Source: Paenibacillus antarcticus (lineage in GTDB: Bacteria > Bacillota > Bacilli > Paenibacillales > Paenibacillaceae). From it: a DNA stretch of 64,000 nucleotides. Below, piece by piece: positions 35,976-46,083 of this stretch. The notes beneath the pieces are model-generated. The model did no database searches and had not been told where the DNA came from. It saw nothing but the letters and a program-made list of their open reading frames with translations. The position numbers were made by a program, and so were the translations under genes. How positions within the stretch are numbered: position 1 is the stretch's first letter; every line of letters begins with the position of its first letter. The stretch is taken from positions 310,001 through 374,000 of the forward strand of contig NZ_LVJI01000007.1 of NCBI RefSeq assembly GCF_001637225.1. The letters are read 5' to 3'.

Positions 35976-37253
35976 TTAATCAAGCACCGTCTCTTCACCA
36001 TTTCGTAGCTTAACCGCCCATACAGGGGATAAATGGAGTCCTTCATCATTACGTGTTGGCACGTAAGCAGGGTATAGGTCCACAATCGCAGATTTTTCAC
36101 TTAGCATTTTTAATTTCGCTTTTAGCTGTTCACCGCCAGATAACACCTTGATTTGCTTGTTTTGTTCCTCCGATTTGATATAGATGAGAGAACGTTCATA
36201 AGCAGATACCGTGCCTTGATGCAGATCAAGCTTAATGGTACCGTATTGAAAATCTGATCTTTTCAAAATAGGGTAGTTGCCATAATACTGCTGAAATACA
36301 ACTTCATTCTTACCTATTCCGCCTCCAGCAAGGCTTAATCGATAGTCACCATTCCAACCGCCATGTTGATTCACGAAATCAACTGCTGCAAGTACCTCTT
36401 TATCTAGATTGATTTCTCCAGCAGGTAGCGCAGCAGGATCCTTATAGCTCATCCACTTCTGTTCTTGCCTCACTGCCAAGCTTCGCTTACTATCCGTATA
36501 TATTTCAGAACCATCCTTTTCCTTGATATTACGAGTAATACTTGAATCAACAAATAAGCTACGTTGCATTTGTTCTGCTGTATACACACCTATATTTAAT
36601 GTAGATTCAACCATATCAACCGGTGCCTCAGGCATATAGTAGGCTCCATTTACGGTTGTATAGGGAATCCATGTTGCGCCGAAATCTACATGTTGCTGTA
36701 CATCCTGCACGGTAAGATCGGCTTTACCTGCCTCATACACAACGCCACCTTCTGTACTGAAGAACAACGCATGTGCTTTCGATTCATTATTCACGTTATA
36801 AATCCAGACACGGTCAATGAGCTCTGCTTGAAATAATGAATCCGGTTGAATCTGCATCACACGTTGCAATAAGGTAACTGGCACACCCGCTCCAAACGTC
36901 AGTTCAATACCCGGATTATTCTGACGCATTTCTTTAAGATCGATATTCTGAATAGATCGCCGTTGAAAGCTATCGAAACTCCGACCCTCAAGTAGTGAGA
37001 AGATCAGATTATAAAATGTCGAGTCAGGATAAAAGATCGTATGTTTATCTGCTCCCATATGAATAATCATTTTGTCTGGATAAATAAGATTCTCCACATC
37101 GGTCTCTGGCCCCATATAGTCCGTCTTAATATAGTTAGTTGCAGACCTTATGATAGTGTCACTACCTGGAAGTCTATACATAAGATAATAACTCTCCACT
37201 AGACTACTCACGACCAACAAGACAAGCACGATAGACTTTAACTTCTCTTTCAC
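35976..37253 (-). CDS. walH: WalH (YycH), membrane regulator of WalK
   Basis: A 425-residue protein with an N-terminal membrane helix ('[20 protein letters not shown]') and a long extracytoplasmic part. It matches the YycH role, interacting with WalI and WalK in the membrane to set kinase activity. The start overlaps the walK stop (ATGA-type), so translation is coupled. The C-terminal segment ('[17 protein letters not shown]') is the usual YycH/YycI end. No motif indicates enzymatic activity. Confidence 0.9.
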   Translation of the reverse strand: MKEKLKSIVLVLLVVSSLVESYYLMYRLPGSDTIIRSATNYIKTDYMGPETDVENLIYPDKMIIHMGADKHTIFYPDSTFYNLIFSLLEGRSFDSFQRRSIQNIDLKEMRQNNPGIELTFGAGVPVTLLQRVMQIQPDSLFQAELIDRVWIYNVNNESKAHALFFSTEGGVVYEAGKADLTVQDVQQHVDFGATWIPYTTVNGAYYMPEAPVDMVESTLNIGVYTAEQMQRSLFVDSSITRNIKEKDGSEIYTDSKRSLAVRQEQKWMSYKDPAALPAGEINLDKEVLAAVDFVNQHGGWNGDYRLSLAGGGIGKNEVVFQQYYGNYPILKRSDFQYGTIKLDLHQGTVSAYERSLIYIKSEEQNKQIKVLSGGEQLKAKLKMLSEKSAIVDLYPAYVPTRNDEGLHLSPVWAVKLRNGEETVLD

Positions 37254-39076
37254 GACAACACACCCCCTTCTTCAACCAAAGGAAGCGTGAAGCTGACCTT
37301 CGTACCTTGTCCCAATTCAGACTGTAAGGCTATGACGCCACCATGTGCACTAACAATTTCCCGGGCAATGGATAGACCAAGACCGGTTCCACCCATATTA
37401 CGTGAGCGTGCCTTATCCACCCGATAGAATCGCTCAAATATACGATCCAAATCTTTCTTAGGAATACCAATCCCCGTATCCTGAACCGAAATCGCAAGGT
37501 TAGCTCCCTCTGTAAATCTAGCCTCCAACGTAACCACGCCACCCTCAGGTGTATATTTGAGCGAATTAGACACCAGATTATCAAGCACTTGGTCGATCTG
37601 GTCACGATCAAAGGATACGCTACCCATACCCTTGTCCACCTTAATTATGGATCGAATATTCCTCTGCTGCATTTGAAAAGAAAACCGATCCGTTACATCC
37701 TCCAACATTTCCAACACATCTGTTGGTTCTTTCCGAAGGAACGCTTCTTTGTTATCTAACCTAGATAAGTGAAGTAGATCTGTTACAAGGCGAATCATTC
37801 GTTCCGTCTCATTCTGGATTACGCCTACGAACCGAGGTCCCAGTTGTGCATCCTCTAATGCACCATCATCCAATGCTTCCGTATAACTCTTAATCGTCGT
37901 TAGTGGCGTACGCAATTCATGCGATACATTGGCCACGAATTCACGGCGAGACGCTTCCAACTTCTCTTGTTCCGTTACATCCTGTAGTACGGCTATCATA
38001 CCTGTAATACCAAATTGTCTCCGGTGAATGGAAGTAAACGTCACTCGCACCTTATATGAAATAGCTAACTCTTCTCGATTGATCTCGAGTAATGCGGTAC
38101 TGATTGATCCCTCTACAAAAGCTTGCGTCTGCTCAGCATCAAGTCCAAGTAATACAGTGATATCCCGATTATCCAATTCTTCCTCATCAAGGCTTAACAT
38201 CGTGCCCGCGCGACGGTTCATCAGAATGATATGTCCCGCTTCATTCGTCGCTATCACACCATCACTCATATTCGTTAGAATGGATGCTAACTTCTCCTTC
38301 TCCTCTTCATTCTGCAAAAGTGCATTCCGAAGGCGACCCGTCATATAATTAAAGGCCTCACTCAATTGTCCAATTTCATCGTTACCGAACACCGGCATCT
38401 TCTGATCGAAGCTTCCTTCTGCCACCGCTGTAGCATGTCGTGTCATTTCTTTGATCGGCTGCGTAATGGTATGTGCTAGAATAACGCCAAGGATCGCAGT
38501 TAATCCTAGTGCAATCAACATACCTGATATAAATATATTGTTAACCCGCCCCATCGTATCGTGCAACTCATTCATGGCGGCTACTATATAAATCGCACCT
38601 ACAATTTTACTATTATAAATAACAGGCTTTGCAACTACCCGTTTACGTTCATTATCCTCATCAATCATGTATTCCTCATTATCACTAATCCCTTGAAGCG
38701 CACGGCTCACGACCGTCTGTGTGTTCTTTCGTCCTACATAATCCTCATGAGCAGGTAAGGAGGTAATCAACACCTTCCCACTGGCATCAAGAACCTGAAT
38801 CTCCACCCCACTAAGATTGAATAGATTGTTGACGATCACACCTAGGCTTTCCACAGAATTCTTCCCAGCCTCAACATCTCCACCTAATTTCTCGGCAGCC
38901 ATCACAGACAATAACTCTGCTTGTTCTTGCAGGTCGTTGGTGAAATTACTAGTCAGCGAGTTTTTCATAGCGCTCACGAAATAGACGCCGATCAACTGCA
39001 TGGCGATGAGAATCAAGAGCATATACACAATGATAAGTTTAGCTTGAATGGTGCCAAAGAAAGAGGCGAACTTCAT
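37250..39076 (-). CDS. walK: WalK (YycG) sensor histidine kinase
   Basis: A 608-residue kinase controlling cell-wall metabolism. The order is a first membrane helix (about 13-33), an extracytoplasmic Cache-like domain, a second helix (about 180-202), HAMP, PAS ('[22 protein letters not shown]'), the HisKA domain with phosphorylated H386 in '[13 protein letters not shown]', and HATPase with '[12 protein letters not shown]' (N box), '[12 protein letters not shown]' and '[13 protein letters not shown]'. The start overlaps the walR stop. WalRK is normally essential and senses lipid II and wall hydrolysis status. Confidence 0.96.
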   Translation of the reverse strand: MKFASFFGTIQAKLIIVYMLLILIAMQLIGVYFVSAMKNSLTSNFTNDLQEQAELLSVMAAEKLGGDVEAGKNSVESLGVIVNNLFNLSGVEIQVLDASGKVLITSLPAHEDYVGRKNTQTVVSRALQGISDNEEYMIDEDNERKRVVAKPVIYNSKIVGAIYIVAAMNELHDTMGRVNNIFISGMLIALGLTAILGVILAHTITQPIKEMTRHATAVAEGSFDQKMPVFGNDEIGQLSEAFNYMTGRLRNALLQNEEEKEKLASILTNMSDGVIATNEAGHIILMNRRAGTMLSLDEEELDNRDITVLLGLDAEQTQAFVEGSISTALLEINREELAISYKVRVTFTSIHRRQFGITGMIAVLQDVTEQEKLEASRREFVANVSHELRTPLTTIKSYTEALDDGALEDAQLGPRFVGVIQNETERMIRLVTDLLHLSRLDNKEAFLRKEPTDVLEMLEDVTDRFSFQMQQRNIRSIIKVDKGMGSVSFDRDQIDQVLDNLVSNSLKYTPEGGVVTLEARFTEGANLAISVQDTGIGIPKKDLDRIFERFYRVDKARSRNMGGTGLGLSIAREIVSAHGGVIALQSELGQGTKVSFTLPLVEEGGVLS

Positions 39077-39783
39077 TAGAGTCCACCGTTTTTAAGGCTT
39101 CGCATGACATAACCAAGGCCCCTACGTGTAAGAATATATTCTGGCTTACTAGGGTTCTCCTCAATTTTCTCACGTAGCCGACGAATGGTTACATCCACGG
39201 TACGTACATCACCAAAGTACTCAAATCCCCATACAGCCTGTAGCAAATGTTCACGGGTCATCACTTTACCTGCGTGTTTCACGAGATATACTAACAACTC
39301 ATACTCTCGATGTGTGAGATCTAGTGGCTCACCATTCTTAAATACCAAATACATATCTGTATCAATAAACAACTCAAAGAGTTGTATACCTTGTTTCTCC
39401 GTAGGTGTTGTCGTTTTGGTCAATCTCCGCATATGTGCTTTGACACGGGCTAAGAGTTCACGTGTACTAAATGGCTTTGTTACATAATCATCTGCACCCA
39501 TTTCTAATCCTAGCACCTTATCGATCTCGCCATCTTTAGCCGTAAGCATAATGATAGGGAAATGCAATTGAGCTGCCCGAATTTCCCGACATACGTCCAT
39601 CCCATCTTTACCCGGTAGCATGAGGTCAAGCAACATCAAATCCGGCTTTTTGGATATGGCTAATTCAACAGCTGTAATGCCGTCAAAAGCACATATGACG
39701 TCATAGCCTTCTTTTTCTAAGTTGAATTTCAATATATCAGCAATGGGTTGTTCATCATCTACTACTAGAATTGTTCCTTGCAT
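39076..39783 (-). CDS. walR: WalR (YycF) response regulator
   Basis: A 235-residue OmpR-type regulator. The receiver domain has the acidic pocket D9-D10, phosphorylation site D53 ('[11 protein letters not shown]') and the 'TKPF' lysine. The C-terminal winged helix reads '[35 protein letters not shown]'. The start at 39783 ([11 protein letters not shown]) has GAGGTGG 9 bases upstream; an in-frame ATG at 39801 lies on the ribosome site itself. It is the first gene of walRKHIJ, and binds sites in front of autolysin and wall genes in relatives. Confidence 0.97.
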   Translation of the reverse strand: MQGTILVVDDEQPIADILKFNLEKEGYDVICAFDGITAVELAISKKPDLMLLDLMLPGKDGMDVCREIRAAQLHFPIIMLTAKDGEIDKVLGLEMGADDYVTKPFSTRELLARVKAHMRRLTKTTTPTEKQGIQLFELFIDTDMYLVFKNGEPLDLTHREYELLVYLVKHAGKVMTREHLLQAVWGFEYFGDVRTVDVTIRRLREKIEENPSKPEYILTRRGLGYVMRSLKNGGL

Positions 39784-39883
39784 GAATGTATCCCACCTCA
39801 TATTTCAACCATTGGTTGTTAATTCTCTTCCTATTTTACCACACCTGATGGCCTGCCACACACTCATTCCTTGCTCATAAATA

Positions 39884-39930
39884 GCAAAAAGAGCATCCCT
39901 ATAGTATTCACAGTAGGTCATGCTCTTCTG
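39884..39930 (-). terminator. Terminator after the M23 peptidase
   Basis: The minus strand forms AAGAGCAT / ATGCTCTT with an inner CCTA / TAGG pairing, followed by TTTTTGC. It lies 21 bases past the peptidase stop and separates it from walR. Confidence 0.75.
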
Positions 39931-39950
39931 CTATCTTAAAATAACGTTTG

Positions 39951-41501
39951 TTAATTCAAATATCTCATAGGGTTCTGAGCTACATTGTTCTTCTTGATCT
40001 CAAAATGTAAATGCGTACCTGTCGACCGCCCTGTATTCCCCATAATGCCAATACCATCGCCTTTATCAACCGTCTGCCCTTGACTTACGGTGATGCGACT
40101 CATGTGACCATATAGCGTTGTGTACCCATTACTATGATTAATAATCACGGCCTTGCCGTAACCACTAATGTTACCCGTAAAGGTAACGACACCTTCATCA
40201 GCGGCCATTATTGTACGATTTCCTGATACCATATCAATTCCCTTATGTTGTTTACCCCAGCGCGAACCATACGTACTCGATATGGTTGCACCCTTCACAG
40301 GCCAAGAGAATTGCCCCGATCCTTGTCCAGCGATCTTGGTTCCTTGTAACACGACTTCCGTAACGGAACCTTTGATCACTTCTTGACCTAGCCATTGTTC
40401 ATCGACGACTTCACCGTTCTCTTTCGTCACCATATATTCCATGACCTTGAGTCCATCTTGCCCTGGACGAACAATCTTCGTCTTACCCGCAGGAAGCTCT
40501 GAAGTCTTTCTAATTTCAACTTCCGGTGCCGTCACAATCTCTTCAGATACCTGCTCAACCGTTGTAACTGTCACTGGGAGTTTCGGGACCGTTAACTTGA
40601 TGGTATCTCCAATTTTAAGATACTTTTCCTTAATCTCAGGATTGTTAAGATAAATCTTTTTCTCGGAAATGTTATATCGCTTCACAATTGAGCTAAGCGT
40701 ATCCCCTTCAGCAATCGTATAAATGATAGGAGCCTCTTCGGTTTTAGTGAGGAGATCCTTTACTGCCTCGGCGCTAAGCACCTTAGTAGGGTCTGTGTTA
40801 ACTGACGCAACGTCTATCTTTTCTGCAATCTTAATTGATTTCACATTCGATGTTGGTACATCAGCTGTACTCATCGTAGATGCCATGACAGCTGTACTCA
40901 TATTTTTGAGTTGGAGCTGTTTCACTTCTTTGGCTGGTAAGTACTGTTGTTTCACTTGTTGCAATATGCCGTCTACCGTTTCCTGATCCTTTACAATCGC
41001 AACGACTTTGCCGTCTATCTTCAGCTCTACCCCTTTAGCATAACCTGTTAGCATCCCGTTCAGCTTCTCGAGCGTTGCCTGACTATCCACTTCTGCTTTA
41101 TAGGCTTCTTGCGCCTTAATCGTAATACCCTCTGTCTCGAGTGTCATTTCTACATCGGGATATTTATCCTTATATTCCTGCCGCTTCTGAGCATATAGTT
41201 GTTCAACTTCTGTTGGATTCTGCACGCTCCCGATCTTTTGACCCTTAACATACACGTTATAGTAGGCAATCTTGTTCGCAGTCACATACTGATTACCTGC
41301 GAATACAAGCCCCACGATTAGAAGGACTCCAGCTACTACAATCGTCATCCATTGCTTTCTCTGTCCTTTGTTCCCAAACATATCTCGTAACCATGATGAT
41401 TGCTGGGTAGGTAATTTCATGCTGTTCTCATCTTCTTGTTGAATAGGTGTGAACTTGTCCCACATTTTCCCTATCCAGCGCATAACGTTGAAACCCTTCA
41501 T
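39951..41501 (-). CDS. M23 murein endopeptidase with LysM and G5 domains
   Basis: A 516-residue, membrane-anchored peptidoglycan hydrolase. A membrane helix lies near residues 52-70 ('WMTIVVAGVLLIVGLVFAGNQY'). A LysM domain occupies about 263-310 ('YTIAEGDTLSSIVKRYNI'), a G5 domain about 317-390 ('GKTKIVRPGQDGLKVMEYM'), and a C-terminal M23 LytM domain has the zinc ligands 'HKGIDM', 'HSNG' and 'THLHFEIKKN'. AAAGGAG precedes the ATG by 7 bases. Position next to walR fits WalR-dependent control of wall hydrolysis, an inference from the family regulon. Confidence 0.93.
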   Translation of the reverse strand: MKGFNVMRWIGKMWDKFTPIQQEDENSMKLPTQQSSWLRDMFGNKGQRKQWMTIVVAGVLLIVGLVFAGNQYVTANKIAYYNVYVKGQKIGSVQNPTEVEQLYAQKRQEYKDKYPDVEMTLETEGITIKAQEAYKAEVDSQATLEKLNGMLTGYAKGVELKIDGKVVAIVKDQETVDGILQQVKQQYLPAKEVKQLQLKNMSTAVMASTMSTADVPTSNVKSIKIAEKIDVASVNTDPTKVLSAEAVKDLLTKTEEAPIIYTIAEGDTLSSIVKRYNISEKKIYLNNPEIKEKYLKIGDTIKLTVPKLPVTVTTVEQVSEEIVTAPEVEIRKTSELPAGKTKIVRPGQDGLKVMEYMVTKENGEVVDEQWLGQEVIKGSVTEVVLQGTKIAGQGSGQFSWPVKGATISSTYGSRWGKQHKGIDMVSGNRTIMAADEGVVTFTGNISGYGKAVIINHSNGYTTLYGHMSRITVSQGQTVDKGDGIGIMGNTGRSTGTHLHFEIKKNNVAQNPMRYLN

Positions 41502-41518
41502 GGTTTTTCTCCTTTACA

Positions 41519-41818
41519 ACCAACTAGTTAGTATAGATAGATCCTTAGAGGCTCTATCTCACTCATAAGTGTTGCTCAATTCCAAATGTTTATAATACCC
41601 AATAAAATGAATTTTAATTATTATAATTGTAAATTAACTTACACTAAAAGGTTTCAAAAATTTAACCTTTAGGACTCCTTGTTTACTTTAACATAACATT
41701 TACAATCATTTCAACCTTAGGGAAACGACAAAAAACCCGCGGTTTACGGGTGTTTTTTGTCGTTTCCCTATATTTACATTAATAATTAACTTATGACAAT
41801 TCAGTGATTACTGCCACT
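41519..41818. other. Intergenic region between the M23 gene and the anchored unknown
   Basis: About 300 bases containing the large hairpin at 41719-41770 and A+T-rich promoter-like DNA for the peptidase gene. No small gene was seen. Confidence 0.35.
41719..41770. terminator. Extended bidirectional terminator hairpin
   Basis: An ACCCG / CGGGT core with flanking AAAAAA / TTTTTT lies inside a longer stem, in which AGGGAAACGACAAAAAAC pairs with GTTTTTTGTCGTTTCCCT. The outer stem has 18 base pairs and there is a two-base bulge near the loop. It can work on both strands; on the minus strand it would end the gene at 41823. Confidence 0.75.
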
Positions 41819-41822
41819 ATTT

Positions 41823-42515
41823 TCATGGTTTGAGTAGCTTCATCAACTTAGCATACTCATCATCACTTAAATACTTCGATATAATCCCCTCTACTTGCTT
41901 CAGTTCTTGTTCTGTCAGACCGTCCTCCATAGCTACGGTAATCTCCTGTACTTTCTCTTGTGGAAGTTTAGTCATTAATATGTTAAATATCTCTTCCTTC
42001 TCACTAGTTGGTAGGTCGTCTTTCTTCCGAACAAGGTCATCTGGTGAGACAATAACCTGTTGATCCTCTTGCCCTACTCCAGCAGCCTCCGTGTGCATTT
42101 CTCCCATCACTGGCGTTGCATCGACAGGTGCTTCTTTATCTACATCTTCCGGTGATTCCTCTATACCTGATCCTGAGGAAGTTCCACCATTCTCTGTGGT
42201 TTCACTCTTATTCGTTGTTTCCGAGTCCTTAGATAGACCTGGAGATTCTGCTACTCTTTCATTATCTTCCTTACCGATTTCTGACTTGTTATCCTTGATA
42301 TCATTACCCTCTACTACGTTCGTAGAATCCTTTTTTCCCATCAGTCCTTGTAATACACTTCCCCAAGCAAAGGGCTGACCCTCAAGCTGTATATTAAAGC
42401 TCGCTAACATAGACTTGATATAGGCATTCACTACCAACCCTGTCGTGAACATGCTTAATGTACTAACCATGACGACAATTAGAATCATCTTACCTAACCA
42501 ACCCATAAATTTCAT
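41823..42515 (-). CDS. Membrane-anchored protein of unknown function
   Basis: A 230-residue protein. Residues about 8-33 form one membrane helix ('MILIVVMVSTLSMFTTGLVVNAY'), followed by a low-complexity, Glu/Ser/Thr-rich linker (about 70-150). A structured C-terminal segment ends in 'EKVQEITVAMEDGLTEQELKQVEGIISKYLSDDEYAKLM', reminiscent of helical repeats in spore or wall accessory proteins. AGGAGG lies 7 bases before the ATG. It sits between purA and the M23 gene and has its own terminator. I do not recognise a named family; export and surface exposure are likely. Confidence 0.75.
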   Translation of the reverse strand: MKFMGWLGKMILIVVMVSTLSMFTTGLVVNAYIKSMLASFNIQLEGQPFAWGSVLQGLMGKKDSTNVVEGNDIKDNKSEIGKEDNERVAESPGLSKDSETTNKSETTENGGTSSGSGIEESPEDVDKEAPVDATPVMGEMHTEAAGVGQEDQQVIVSPDDLVRKKDDLPTSEKEEIFNILMTKLPQEKVQEITVAMEDGLTEQELKQVEGIISKYLSDDEYAKLMKLLKP

Positions 42516-42624
42516 TCCTAGTCCTCCTTTACTGCCCCTGATCCGATATCCTTGATTTCATTCTCATTGACAGTATTGACTAGAAGGATCCACTTTAACC
42601 CAAGTTATTCCATAAATATAACGC

Positions 42625-42660
42625 AAAAAAGAACCGCCTATCACAATGTGACAAGCGGAC
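42625..42660 (-). terminator. Terminator of purA
   Basis: The minus strand forms CCGCTTGTCACA / TGTGATAGGCGG (two wobble or mismatch positions), followed by TTCTTTTTT. It lies 28 bases past the purA stop. Confidence 0.8.
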
Positions 42661-42687
42661 TCATATGGTTGTTCATGAAATTATATT

Positions 42688-43974
42688 CTACTCGTAAATT
42701 TTAATAACTTGGTTCGTCTGATCGCGATTACGTCCTACAGAGAAGATCGCAATTGGAATTCCAGTAAGTTCTGCAACGCGAGTTACATAATTACGTGTAT
42801 TCTCTGGAAGTTCTTCAAGCGTCTTAACACCTGTAATATCTTCACTCCAACCTGGCAACTCTTCATATACAGCTTCACATTCAGCAAGTTGCTTCAAGCT
42901 AGCAGGATACGTAGTAATAACTTCGCCACGGAATTTATATCCCGTACAGATCTTAACCGTTTCAAGACCCGACAATACATCAAGGGAGTTCAGAGATAAT
43001 CCTGTAATACCACTTACACGACGTGCATGGCGGACAACAACACTGTCGAACCAACCTACACGACGCGCACGTCCTGTAACCGTTCCGTATTCATGACCTG
43101 TTTCGCGGATATAGTCTCCAACTTCATTGTTTAATTCCGTAGGGAAAGGACCATCACCTACACGCGTAGTATAGGATTTAGCTACCCCAATAACCTGTTG
43201 AATCTTGGATGGACCTACACCAGAACCGATACATACACCACCAGCAGATGGGTTGGATGAAGTAACATAAGGATACGTTCCTTGGTCAATATCCAACATC
43301 ACACCTTGAGCACCTTCAAACAGTACTTTACGGTCCGCATCAATAGCATCATTCAATACAACCGATGTATCCGTTACATACGGGCGAATGAATTCGGCAT
43401 ACTCTAGATACTGCTTCAGTATTTCTTCTACATCAAGTGGAGCTTCACCATATACCTGTTGAAGAAGATGATTCTTCTCAAGCATCATGTGACGAAGTCT
43501 TAATTCGAACTCTTCAGCATCCATCAAGTCAGAGATACGAATACCGTTACGTGCTGCTTTATCCATGTAACAAGGGCCAATCCCTTTACGTGTCGTACCA
43601 ATCTTATTGTCACCTTTACGATCTTCTTCTAACGCATCTAGAACCATATGATAAGGCATAATGACATGCGCACGGTCACTAATTACCAAGTTATTTGTTG
43701 TAAATCCATTGTCATGAATATATGTGATCTCTTCAATAAGAGCAGCTGGATTAATGACCATTCCGTTACCAATCACGCATATTTTATCTTCATAAAATAC
43801 GCCAGACGGAATAAGACTCAGCTTATATTTTTTATCGTCAATCAGAATGGTATGGCCGGCATTGTTTCCTCCCTGATATCGAGCTACTACATCTGCGCTC
43901 TCCGCCAGAAAGTCAGTAATTTTGCCTTTGCCTTCGTCTCCCCATTGTGTTCCCACAACGACTACTGTTGACAT
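42688..43974 (-). CDS. purA: Adenylosuccinate synthetase
   Basis: It makes adenylosuccinate from IMP, aspartate and GTP, the first committed step to AMP. The 428 residues are canonical. Motifs: '[18 protein letters not shown]' (GTP loop), 'GGNNAGHTI', '[11 protein letters not shown]', '[23 protein letters not shown]' and '[18 protein letters not shown]'. The start is the ATG at 43974, 7 bases after GGGG; an ATG at 43980 overlaps the site too closely. It has its own promoter preceded by a PurBox pair, and a terminator. Confidence 0.97.
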   Translation of the reverse strand: MSTVVVVGTQWGDEGKGKITDFLAESADVVARYQGGNNAGHTILIDDKKYKLSLIPSGVFYEDKICVIGNGMVINPAALIEEITYIHDNGFTTNNLVISDRAHVIMPYHMVLDALEEDRKGDNKIGTTRKGIGPCYMDKAARNGIRISDLMDAEEFELRLRHMMLEKNHLLQQVYGEAPLDVEEILKQYLEYAEFIRPYVTDTSVVLNDAIDADRKVLFEGAQGVMLDIDQGTYPYVTSSNPSAGGVCIGSGVGPSKIQQVIGVAKSYTTRVGDGPFPTELNNEVGDYIRETGHEYGTVTGRARRVGWFDSVVVRHARRVSGITGLSLNSLDVLSGLETVKICTGYKFRGEVITTYPASLKQLAECEAVYEELPGWSEDITGVKTLEELPENTRNYVTRVAELTGIPIAIFSVGRNRDQTNQVIKIYE

Positions 43975-44164
43975 ATTCATTCCCCTTTTGGTGCTAACAC
44001 ACCTATTATTATTTCCCACGCATTAGGTTTAGCATATGATTAATATTCCCAAACCATTCACTTCGCATTGATTGAACCACCGTTTGCATTCCCAATTCAA
44101 ATTATATATAAAGAAAAATCATCGGGAATCCGTCTTTAGTTCATTCTATCTAGCGGCAATAATA

Positions 44165-44240
44165 AGTTTAACAGCCCACATTTTCAATGTCAAATCAAAA
44201 ACGAACAATCACACGTCGATAAGTGCGATTGTTCGGAAAT
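44165..44240 (-). promoter_or_regulatory. PurR control region and promoter of purA
   Basis: On the minus strand a promoter TTGACA (44188-44193), 17 bases, TAAACT (44165-44170) is visible. Directly upstream are two inverted PurBox-like sites. ATTTCCGAACAAT (44228-44240, minus strand) matches the B. subtilis PurBox AWWWCCGAACWWT exactly. AAAAACGAACAAT (44197-44209, plus strand) differs at one base. They are 18 bases apart, similar to known PurR sites. The leader to purA is about 185 bases. Confidence 0.75.
44195..44235 (-). terminator. Terminator of dnaC, made from the PurBox pair
   Basis: The minus strand forms CGAACAATCGCAC / GTGTGATTGTTCG with an eight-base loop, then TTTTTG. It lies about 48 bases past the dnaC stop and coincides with the purA operator. 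Confidence 0.7.
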
Positions 44241-44282
44241 GGATTGTATTATTGCCAAGCTACTAACTTCGTTACGATATTA

Positions 44283-45638
44283 TTATGCAAAAGAGTCAGA
44301 GTGCGCTCTCTCATAATTAACAAACTTATTGAAATTCTTGAGAAATACGAGTTCAACCGTTCCAACTGGACCGTTACGTTGCTTCGCAATAATGATCTCA
44401 ATGATGTTCTTTTTCTCTGAATCTGCATTATAGTAATCATCGCGGTAAAGAAAAGAAACAATATCAGCATCTTGCTCAATCGATCCAGATTCCCGCAAGT
44501 CACTCATCATCGGACGTTTATCTTGCCGCTGCTCAACACCTCGGCTTAACTGAGATAATGCTATCACAGGTAATTCAAGCTCACGAGCAATCTGCTTCAA
44601 CGTACGAGAGATCTCAGAGACTTCCTGTTGGCGATTCTCCCCACCCTTACCGCGACCTTGGATCAACTGTAGATAGTCAATCACGATCATTCCAAGACCC
44701 TTTTCTTTCTTCAATCGACGGCATTTCGCCCGAATATCGGCTACGGTCACCCCTGGTGTATCATCAATATAAATTTGCGCTTCGGATAACGACGAGATTC
44801 CCATCGTAAGTTTCGCCCAATCATCATCTTTAAATTCCCCAGTTCTCATCACGTTCGCGTCCAGATTCGCTTCGGCACAAATCATACGCTGTACAAGCTG
44901 AGGCGCTGACATTTCTAGACTGAATATGGCTACCGTTTCATTAGCACGAACAGCAACATTCTGTGCAATATTCAGTGCAAAGGCGGTTTTACCAACGGAA
45001 GGTCTTGCCGCTACGATAATCAAGTCATTGCGCTGAAAACCATTCGTCATCTTATCAAGATCCACGAAACCCGTTGGGATACCAGACGTACCCCCTTTGT
45101 TCTCATGCAACATCTCTACCTTATCGAACACTTCCATAAGCACGTCTTTAATTACGACGAACCCGCTTCCACTACGTCGATTGGAGATCTCTAAGATCTT
45201 GCGCTCTGCATCCCCGAGCATCCCAGAGACATCTTCTCCACCTGTATAACCTTCACTAACAATATGAGTCGCTGTACGAATTAAGCGGCGCAACATCGAT
45301 TTCTCCTCAATAATCTGAGCATAATAATCGACGTTGGCAGCCGTTGGTACAGCATGAGCAAGCTTCGCTAGATAACTAACGCCGCCAATCTCCTCTAGTT
45401 GTCCGCGATCCTGTAAAAGAGAAGTCAATGTGATCAGATCAATCGGTTGATTGGCCTCACCTAGATTTAACATGGCTTCAAAGATCAATTGGTGCGGCTT
45501 ATCATAGAAATCTTCCGTGTGAACACGCTCCATCACGGTAATGATAGCTTCATCTTGCAGCAATATCGCACCTATAACAGCCTGCTCTGCCTCCAGGTTC
45601 TGAGGAGGAATTCGATCGTAAAAGACCTCTCCGCCCAT
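44283..45638 (-). CDS. dnaC: Replicative DNA helicase (DnaB type)
   Basis: A 451-residue hexameric helicase that unwinds the fork. The N-terminal domain begins 'RIPPQNLEAEQAVIGAILLQDEAI'. The RecA-like motor has Walker A 'AARPSVGKTAFALNIA' (about residues 207-222), Walker B 'MIVIDYLQLI' and the 'SQLSRGVEQRQDKRPMMSDLRESGSIEQDAD' loop. The gene follows rplI by one base, the usual Firmicute order. The name dnaC follows B. subtilis usage. No intein or insertion is seen. Confidence 0.97.
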   Translation of the reverse strand: MGGEVFYDRIPPQNLEAEQAVIGAILLQDEAIITVMERVHTEDFYDKPHQLIFEAMLNLGEANQPIDLITLTSLLQDRGQLEEIGGVSYLAKLAHAVPTAANVDYYAQIIEEKSMLRRLIRTATHIVSEGYTGGEDVSGMLGDAERKILEISNRRSGSGFVVIKDVLMEVFDKVEMLHENKGGTSGIPTGFVDLDKMTNGFQRNDLIIVAARPSVGKTAFALNIAQNVAVRANETVAIFSLEMSAPQLVQRMICAEANLDANVMRTGEFKDDDWAKLTMGISSLSEAQIYIDDTPGVTVADIRAKCRRLKKEKGLGMIVIDYLQLIQGRGKGGENRQQEVSEISRTLKQIARELELPVIALSQLSRGVEQRQDKRPMMSDLRESGSIEQDADIVSFLYRDDYYNADSEKKNIIEIIIAKQRNGPVGTVELVFLKNFNKFVNYERAHSDSFA

Positions 45639-45639
45639 C

Positions 45640-46083
45640 TTAACCCTCCGTTACTTGGACCTTCAGTGTTGCTTTCACTTCAGGGTGCAGCTTCACTGGC
45701 ACTTGGGTAACACCCAAGGTGCGAATCGGGTCATTTAATTCTATTTTACGTTTATCAATCTTCACGCCATTAGCTGCAAGAACTTCTGTGATCTGTTTAC
45801 TTGTGATCGCTCCGAAAAGGCGACCGCCTTCTCCTGATTTAGCTTTAAGCTCAATCGTCATTTCTTCAAGCTTCTTACCTAGTTCAGCTGCTTCGTCTTT
45901 CTCTTGTTGTTTACGTTTTTGCTCTGCAGATGTTTGATTCTCAAGCGTCTTCATGTTGCCATCTGTTGCTGAACGTGCTAATCCACGAGGAAATAGAAAA
46001 TTTGCTGCATATCCTTCTGATACTTCCTTAACATCACCTTTTTTAGCCTGACCCTTAATATCTTTTATAAATATAACTTTCAT
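45640..46083 (-). CDS. rplI: 50S ribosomal protein L9
   Basis: A 147-residue L9 with the N-terminal RNA-binding domain ('[36 protein letters not shown]'), a long connecting helix (about 41-75) and the C-terminal domain ('[17 protein letters not shown]'). It binds 23S rRNA domain V. It overlaps the gdpP stop by four bases and is followed at once by dnaC, so all three are likely co-transcribed. Confidence 0.97.
   Translation of the reverse strand: MKVIFIKDIKGQAKKGDVKEVSEGYAANFLFPRGLARSATDGNMKTLENQTSAEQKRKQQEKDEAAELGKKLEEMTIELKAKSGEGGRLFGAITSKQITEVLAANGVKIDKRKIELNDPIRTLGVTQVPVKLHPEVKATLKVQVTEG

Noticed and set aside
44202..44235. The dnaC hairpin as an ordinary terminator only
   Set aside because: The exact PurBox match and the promoter directly beside it make a regulatory role at least as likely, so it is reported as both.
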